The notes beneath the pieces were generated by a model. That model made no database searches. It worked only from the letters and a program-made list of their open reading frames with translations, and was not told the origin of the DNA. From Micropterus salmoides (Eukaryota; Chordata; Actinopteri; Centrarchiformes; Centrarchidae), in the NCBI RefSeq assembly GCF_014851395.1, contig NW_024040817.1:16622610-16686609 (forward strand): 64,000 bases of DNA. The letters are read 5' to 3'. Numbering within the stretch: the first letter of the stretch is position 1; the number at the start of each line of letters is the position of its first letter. Made by a program: the position numbers and the translations under genes. Of this stretch, positions 54,601 through 63,600 are shown piece by piece.

Positions 54601-57600
54601 ACAATAACCTCAACCAGGCGCTTCCTGCACATCGTTCGGGAGGAATTTTAGCCCATTCTTCCTGGCAGAACTGCTTTAGCTCTGTCATATTCTTTGGACG
54701 TCTCTTCGAGTCATTCCATAGCATCTCTATTGGGTTGAGATCTGGGCTCTGACTTGGCCACTCCAAAAGGCGGATTATGTTTTTCTGAAGCCATTCAGTT
54801 GGGGACTTGCTCCGATGTTTTGGGTCATTGTCATGTTGCATTACCCAACTTCTACACAGTTTCAGCTGACATACAGACATTCTCACATTATCCTGAAGAA
54901 TTGCCTGATACACTTGGGAATTTATCTTCCCCTCAGCGATTGCAAGCTGGCCAGGCCCTGATGCAGCAAAGCAGGCCCAAATCATGACGTTTCCTCCACC
55001 ATACTTTACGGTTGGGATGATATTTTCATAAAGATATGCCTTGCCCTTTCTATGCTAGATGTAGTGCTGTGTGCTTCGTCCAAATATTTCAATCTTAGAT
55101 TCATCAGTCCACAAAACATTTTGCCAATACCGCTGTGGAGTGTCAATGTGCTCTTTTGCAAACGTCAGGTGTGCACCAATGTTCTTTTTAGTAGTTAGTG
55201 GCTTCCTTCGTGGTGTCCTGCTGTAGATACCCTGGTTGTTCAATGTTTTACATATTGTAGACTCATGAACAGAGATGTTAGCCAGTTCCACTGATGGCTT
55301 CAAATCTTCATTGTTTCTTTACCTAATTGATGAAACTCCGTTGTGCTCTTTGTGTCATTTTTGACTGGGCGCTCACTTCTTGGTATAGTAGCAACCGCCC
55401 CAAAGTGTCTCCATTAGTAGAATGTTTGCTTAACTGATGAATTTCTAAAGTCCTTTGAAATCACTTTGTAACCTTGATCGTAGATCCTCTGAAAGCTCTT
55501 TTTGGCGAGGCATGGCTCACAAATAATGTGCTTCTTGTGCAGGACAAACTCCAAAAGTTTGCAGGGTTTTTATCAGTCAAAAGGTGCTGCTCAATTCTCT
55601 TATTTGTCGTTTCCTCTCTCCTCGATCCTCGCTTGAACCGGAAGTTGTTCCACCATCTTGCAGGCCGTCCCAAAGCTCTTATTTGCGCTCTGAGGAACGA
55701 GGATCGAGGAGCGATCTCTGAGGAGCTATGAGCGAGGACACACCAGTGCATCCTTCGCGGAAGTCTTTTAATGACCGACGCACCCCCTTATTGGGTAACT
55801 GTTATATTGATTGGACGCTGCAGCTTATCGGACTGATCTGATGCATCAGGACAGATAACATTAATTTCAAGTGTATCGCTGCACAGTCTTATATTTGATT
55901 TGTTTTATGATTCACTGTCACTATGTTAAAATCTGTGTTCATTGTAGGTCTGAACAACAAAAGCCCCACACGCAACTTTATTTATTTATTAGAAAGATCA
56001 TTCTTTCTTTTATTTCTCCCATCAGCTTTTATTATGGAGACAATTAAAGTCAGAGAGAGTCAGAGAGTCTGTCAGCAAGAAACATGGTTTACATAATTTA
56101 TCGTCATTTCTATTCAGTCACATGTGAGGCTGGTCATTCCTGTGTTTAGTCCAAATACACGTATCTAATGAAGCGAGCAAAGCATCTGATGAAAGCAGCT
56201 GGTGGCTCCGCAAGTAAAACCAGCTGATGAAAGTGTGAATGAAAGCGCTGCACTAAAAAATATGTTGGACTGACATGATGGAATGCAGTGATCGATCGGT
56301 GACAAGTGACTTGCAAATAAAATGCAGGCAGTAGTGTTAAAGGATATCAGAAGAGGAAATAAACAGAAAGCCTACAAGTGAGCGTCGATTTTGATATGAG
56401 TTACATCATTTCAATTTCCCTGAAACATTTAGACTAATAAATACCAAGACACACTGATCATATTCTGGGTTAATCAAGAACAAATTTACAATCAGAATCA
56501 CTAAATATAAATGCAGATAATATCAGCATTGTGCCAGTAGAAATGATGCTGTGTCTCTGAGCAGGACGTACAGTAACCAATAATTATTCATGTGCAGGTG
56601 TTTGTTAAACAGGTAATGGAGAATCATGCTGCTTTGCACTGATAACTGTGAGACTTTATTAGTACCAACACCGTGCACATGTGTGCAGACACAAACTCCA
56701 CCAATAGTCTCTACAGCTGTTAGAGCCGACTGACAGCTGATCCAGCTGTGATCAGCGTCATCAGAAACGGACGTCGCTTCACGTGCTTGGTTTCCTTGCG
56801 TCTATCCAAAAAGGAAGGAAAAGACGCAAGTGAGGGAAACGTGGATGCAATTAAAAGACTTGAGAAACACCCAAAGTAGTCCACACCTCCAGACTCATTT
56901 GACTCCAGGTGTGCTAAAACCTGACTCCAATCAGCTTTTTGAGGTCCTTAACTCAAGGGTTCGCATACTTTTTCCACAAGCACTATGACTTTTTTTGGTT
57001 GTTCAGAATTTATTTTGTATTATTATTTTAGACACATTATGTTTGTCAATACCCTTGACTTATATGAAGATCAGATCACATTTTATGACAAATGTATTCA
57101 GAAAACCATGAAATTCAAAAAGGTTCACATATTTTTTCTTGAGGGTTCATTGTTGACTTGGCTTTCACTGGTATTGCTGCATTTTTTGCTGTGCGATTTA
57201 CGTGGTTCTTAATACTTCTACTGACATTACTGGATGTGTTGAATAGCTGCACAGTTGCCCACGGCCTTTCAAAGGTAAAACAGTGCTTTATTCACATTTG
57301 CACAAGGTAAAAATCAGGAACAGGATATATTCAGTGAATAAATATCTATTATATACAGTTTATTAGACACATTGTGTCTTTTGAGTGTTTTTCTGTCCAA
57401 AATCATCAAGCTGTTCTCAAGCTGGAATATTTAATTTACTGGCGCAAATACACCTTCTAAGTACCAAGAAGCATTACTGTACTACATTGTGCTCTACAAC
57501 ATAGTACAGAGTCACTTGCTGCTTTATGCAAAGTCTCTGCTTCCAGGATATTCATTCAGTAATCTGGAAAGAAAGCAGGTGGGGGCCAATTTCTTGTGGA

Positions 57601-60600
57601 ATAGCCTTGTTGATTTTCTTATGAGATGACACACTGCGGTAGTTTTAAAGTCTCAATGAAATGCCGAGAGTTTACCACCTAAATGCCCTCTGCCCAATTG
57701 ATCTATTTCCTTTCCTGCAGTGGATGATTTGCTCTTTGTTCCTGGAGACTGCCCTATTGGTCCCCCGATGCTGTGCTTTGTACTCAAACATGCCCACACA
57801 CATGTACAAACACATCTAGATCAAACCTGTATTTTTTTTATTTTTTTGGGGGGGGGGTGTTTTTGATCAGATGTGTTTATCCGCTTGGAAACGACAAAAC
57901 CTACTCGAAAGCAACTCTCCTTTGAGTATTAACCATATTTCTAAATTTTCCATTATAACGCCATTACCTTTGTAATTCATTTACCAGACCTTCAAACTGA
58001 TTATAAACTACAAGCCACAGCTCAGAATATTGATGTCAACAGGTCAATAATGGTCTTTTACCGGTTATGCAACATCAGAGCTCCAGAACTAACACACATG
58101 CATACTGTAAACACACATGGCGTCAGTATGTTGGTATATAGTGCCTAACATGCTTTCATTTTAAAAGTATTCTAAACTTATTTGGAGACATTTCCAGTCC
58201 TTTCCAGTAGGTATTTGGTTGAATGATTACATTCTCTAATTAAACCCAAACAAATGTTAAGCCTATACAGAGTGACACACGAAATTGCTGCTGCAGCTGT
58301 GCCCCAGATGGGCGCTATAAGCATCACATAAGCATTACAGCAAGCCCAGTGTTTTAAGGACCTTTCTTCCTTCATCGCAGCCTCTGAACTTTCTGATTTT
58401 TGATTCAGCTTAATAAGTCTTCCTCCTTCTCACTATCAATAATGAAAGACTCATAAAAACCACTGGCTGATATTCTCTGACTTTATATTTTAGCAGTGAC
58501 ACACTGTGACCTCAGCTAACCTCCAGTCTTAATATTATATTGCTTCTTATTATTACTCATAGTGTTTCCTTCTATTTCCCCCCCATTGGTTCCCTCCTTT
58601 TTCTTTCTCTTTTGCCTCTTCGCCTCTCTTTTTTTTTCTCTGTCCCAACTCTGAATATTGCTCCTATTACTCGAGATAATATATTCCACTGAAGGAGGGA
58701 GGGGAGCCTAAGGGAGGAGGAACATGGGGAAGGAGGGGAAGCAGAGAGGGGATGAAGATTGTGAAAATATATAACCGAGAGAGACAAAGAGAGAAGGGGG
58801 AATTATTTTTTGTTATATAACGTGTGGTGGTTTCTTTAGGGATGATGCAGGATCAGCACTTTGTCTCTTCTTCCTCTTCTTCCTCCTCCTTCTTTCTGCG
58901 CATGAGAAAGACAGAGGGACGCAGAGAAAGAGAGTTAGCTTCTTTCCAAATCCATTTGTCTCCATGGTGATCGTTTAATCACTGCTCAGTGGCCACTGAG
59001 GTGCACCCAGTGGATCTGTTTACCTTGATAAACAATTGTCACAGACAGATAACTGGTTGACTTGTCATACATCACATACACACTTAATTACACACATACA
59101 CACCCATCAAACGCCTATTTGTTTGGCTGAATTGATGGTATTTGTAATATTGGCACATTTGTGGTGATCTGACAGATAAAGGTATAGTATGTTGGTATAT
59201 ATAAACAGTCTTTAATGTCTCTTACATGTGTGTTTGATTCCGTTAGCGGAGTGTGGTGGTCGTTTTAAAGGTGAGTCTTCAGGGAGGATTCTTTCCCCTG
59301 GATACCCTTTTCCGTACGACAATAATCTACGCTGCACCTGGACCATCGAGGTGGACTCAGGAAACATTGTGAGGTAATGTGGGCCACCCTGCACCTCCCC
59401 AGTATCCATCCATCCATCCATCGTCAACCACTTATCCTGCGTACAGGGTCGCGGGGGACCTCCCCAGTAGTAAAGTTTAAATAACATGTGGTTACTTAAA
59501 TATTTTTCTGGGAAAAATAATTCCCACTGAGTTAGTGTGCTAATCTGGATATGTGATTGTGTACGATAAGTGTGAATATGATGATACAAATGCTGAGTAT
59601 GCCTAATCTGTAATTGCAGCTTGGTTGTACCTGTTTGAACGACTATACTGAACATATTATTTCATATAATAGGTATATTGACATTCGTATGATCCTGTAA
59701 AAAATGGTTTTGAAACAAAATTGAAAAATTATCTCTCTTGGGTTTATATACTAAATCACAAACCATAAAACAGTGTCAAAGATTACAAAAAATATATATA
59801 TAGCTATAGCCTTTCTTTCTTCTGAGCAAAATACATTTCTGATTTGATGAAGAGATACTGTTTACACTGTTAATAATAATCTTGTTTTTCTTTTTTTTCA
59901 TACAATTTACAGTCTTCAGTTCTTGTCCTTCGACACAGAAGCCAGCCACGACATGCTGAAGGTTTGGGATGGACCACCTGAGAACGAAATGTCTTTGTCA
60001 GAGCTTAGCGGGTCTCTGCTACCTGAGGGGATCCACTCCACACTGAACACTGTCACTGTTCAGTTTGAGACAGATTTTTACATCAGCAAGTCAGGATTCG
60101 CTATTCAGTTCTCCAGTGAGTAATGTTATTAAAATGAGAAAAGTTAGGGGTTTACCTCCCTGTATCATTTTTGTATACATTTGTCTATAATGCGAGACTG
60201 TGATGACTGTACTAGGTTTTCAGGTTGCCAAAGAGGGACCGATGCTGTTTCTCTATGACTCTGAATATGTTAGTGGATTTTCATTGGAGTACAAATCTGA
60301 TTATCAATCACATAATTAAGAATCCAAATCTGCATAATTGTTCTACTTGAAAACCTCCAGCTAGAAATTATCTTAACAGATATTTCATAATACAGGATAG
60401 GAAGCAGTTCCTTTAATTAGTACTGATTTTTTTACATTGAGTTAATGCATTAGCATGATAGTTCTAGATCTCCAGTGAGACACAGATTTGTATAATTGCT
60501 CTCCCCTCTTTCTCCTCCACTCCCTCTTCTTCCTTCCTGTCCCCGCTTGGTTTCTCCCTCTCTCTCTGTCCAGGCTCAGTAGCTACGGCCTGCAGGGACC

Positions 60601-63600
60601 CAGGTGTACCAATGAATGGCAGCCGTAGTGGAGATGGCCGTGAGCCGGGGGATTCAGTGTCCTTTCAGTGCGACCCAGGATACGAGCTCCAGGGGGATGA
60701 CAAAATCACCTGTATACAAGTGGATAACAGATACTACTGGCAGCCCAGCCCGCCTGTCTGCATAGGTGAAATATCCAGCTTCAGTATATTTATAGGGACA
60801 TACAGTACAATAGGTGTACAACATACAGAACTGCAGTTGTTTAGGGCTCTCTACCTTGCTCAAGGACACATCAATGAGTGACTTAGAAGAGGGTTACTGA
60901 ATACATGCATTATAATACTATTTCATTATCCTACCGACCTCACTCCATACTGCTGTTTTTGATTTAAAAATAATGAAAATGGTGTTGAGTGAATTAAAAT
61001 TGTTGTTTTAAAATTGTTTTCATCCTGCATGGTTGAGCTAGAGTGAATTCTCTAATTTTTGAAGATTTTAGTAGAATGAATGTTTACCTTTGCTTGTGTT
61101 CACATCATAGCTCCATGTGGAGGAAACCTAACTGGCTCCAATGGATTTATACTGTCTCCTAACTACCCACATCCCTACCCTCACTCCAAGGACTGTGACT
61201 GGCTCATCGCTGTCAACTCTGACTACGTCCTGTCGCTGGCCTTCATCAGGTAACCAGTTTTATTGCTTAACAATCTAAGTCCACTGACATTTTTTTTATA
61301 GTGAAACATGTATTTATCCAGTATGGGTTGTGCTAAGCACAAATGGTTTTCAGAAAGGGCTGTAATTGATAAGAAAGACAGTATTTTCAGCTGCGGTCTT
61401 TCTAAACCAAACAAATGTGGAATGAGAATGGACTAGGCCATGTGAAAAATTTGACCTTTGGGTGCTAGAGAAGAATTTAGATCACCAAAATCATTAGGAT
61501 TCATCCTCTGGCGACAATGAATGTCTGTCTGGTACATTTTAAACAGTTTTGGGCTGTTGAAAGAAATAATAACTCAGTATCAGATGATACAGGGTTTGCA
61601 AATATATTTTTGTTTATTTTGCAACATATGTCAAAAGCTGTATATCAGTTCTCAAAAACTGTATATCAAAAACTGTCAATAGTAGCTTCTGTTTTGTTTT
61701 TTTTACTGTATGAAGGCTTGAAAACCATTTGGGACCATGACACTGTTTTTCTAAAAATGGAAATTATGATATCTACCATTCAGTGCTCTAAAAAAATGCT
61801 CTTTAAATCTGCAAAGCTGACATCACTCTCAGGTCCTTTCTGCACATGCTTTCTAGTATGAAAAACAAAAACAAATCTAAATAATAATATTTATGTGCCC
61901 CTGCTCTCCCCATCTGCTTCCTGCTACCCCTTGTCCCTATGTGTTTTTTGTTTTTCTTAATCTGTGTCAAGTTTCAATATTGAGCCAAACTACGACTTCC
62001 TGTATATCTACGATGGTCCGGATAGCAACAGTCCTCTGATTGGTAGCTTCCAGGACAGCAAACTCCCAGAGCGGATAGAGAGCAGTTCGAATACCATGCA
62101 TTTAGCATTCCGCAGTGATGGGTCTGTTTCTTACACTGGCTTTCACCTGGAATACAAAGGTAAAATGTTCTGCTTCCTTATATGCTGTGTAGTGTTTAGT
62201 GCTGGAATAGCTTCTCAATTTCTCAAGATTCAAGTTTGTATGAAAATATTTACAGCAGAGGGACTCTGGTATGATAAGTAAACACAACTACAATATTATC
62301 ACAATCAACGAAGCGAAAGCAGCTCCCCGTCATTTATTCAGTATCTAATGATTTATGTCTTAAACTAGATGCCACCTGGAAAAAGACTCAACACACGGAT
62401 GTCTTTCTCTGATGAAAAGAGAGAAATAAAAAACAGAAAGTAGACACACATTCCATCTGGGAGCCAATTTGTAACCGTCAATTGTTGAAAAATAATGTTA
62501 AATTACTCTGTTTGATGTAATTGCATTAGGGGCTGTTATCTCTCTTATCTGTTTTTCATAAGCAAGTTCACTTGTGAAAATACTGTTTAAGGTTTTCACA
62601 CTTAACATGACAAAATGTTTCAGATGACTCCTGTGATGACAGAATGTCTCCAGGATGTGTTAAGAAATATTTAATTTTCACTCTGAACAAAGACCGCCTT
62701 ACCCCTAAATGCAAATGTATAAGCAGTTAAGTCTCCTACACTGATTTTGATAGATTTTGATGTAGATTTTCATTGAATGATTGCTCTCAACATTAAGTCC
62801 ACGCTGAATTAGTGTCTGTTGAAATAGTCTGTTAGAGAGATGAGTTTGATTCACTTGCACAAAAGAATCAACATCGGCTTCATGTGGATTCAGGACTTAA
62901 GTCGTTGCAGGGTGGCCGCTAATCTTTTAGGAGGGGGGGCCAAAGCCATAATTTACAAGTTTTCATCTGGCATTCAAAAGCCGGGAGATGAAGTTATGGT
63001 TCTTGCTCCGTCTTTGGCAACGGCAGTTAAGTCAAACAGACTGTTAAAAAGGCCAACGGAATGCCTGCCGCATTTGATTATGGGGACACGGACAGGGACT
63101 TAGTTATTATTAATTTGACTTATTATTTATGTGTGCCTGTCGCTTTTTCTTTGGCTCATCCCCTCTCTCGCTTACTCCCTCCTTCTCTTTCTCTCTGTCC
63201 AGCCAAGTTGAGGGAATCATGTTTCGATCCAGGTGTGGTTCTGAATGGGACCAGGCTGGGATCCGATTATAAGCTTGGCTCTACAGTCACCTTCTATTGT
63301 GAGGCCGGATATGTTTTGCAGGTACAAAAAAAAAAAATACCTGGATGGATGGGTGGGTGGTTGGTTGGTTGGCTGGTTACTTCACTGGTTGGTTGGTTTG
63401 TTAGTTGACTGGTTAAATGGTGGGTCTTACATTTAAATGTAATTGTTTTCTCAAGGGCTATTCTACCCTAACCTGCAGTATGGGGGATGACGGAAGACCT
63501 GGATGGAACAGGGCATTACCTAGCTGTCAAGGTAACACACACTAAAACACAGATTGGACTAAATCATCCCTGCATTCACAGTTTATTTTAGTTAAACAAT

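Larger units (their letters stand above)
54395..57145 (-). mobile_element. Tc1-like transposon, decayed, with internal insertion
   Basis: Long inverted ends: AAGTCAAGGGTCTTGACAAA near 54443 matches the reverse of 57041-57060 (AGTCAAGGGTATTGACAAAC). Similarity runs outward (ATGTGATCTGATCTTCAT) and inward (GTGGAAAAAGTAAGCAAAC against GTGGAAAAAGTATGCGAAC). Ends are therefore about 200 bp each; the outermost bases and TA duplication are not certain. At about 2.75 kb it is roughly 1.1-1.2 kb longer than a normal element, the excess lying between about 55600 and 56850. A transposase relic reads on the minus strand. Confidence 0.85.
54353..59246 (+). other. 4.9-kb intron between Sushi7 and CUB8
   Basis: Dominated by a decayed Tc1-like transposon with an internal insertion (about 54395-57145). 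Downstream are a short T/G homopolymer run (57832-57857), purine and pyrimidine tracts (58590-58800, 58860-58930) and unique sequence. No exon seen. Confidence 0.8.
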
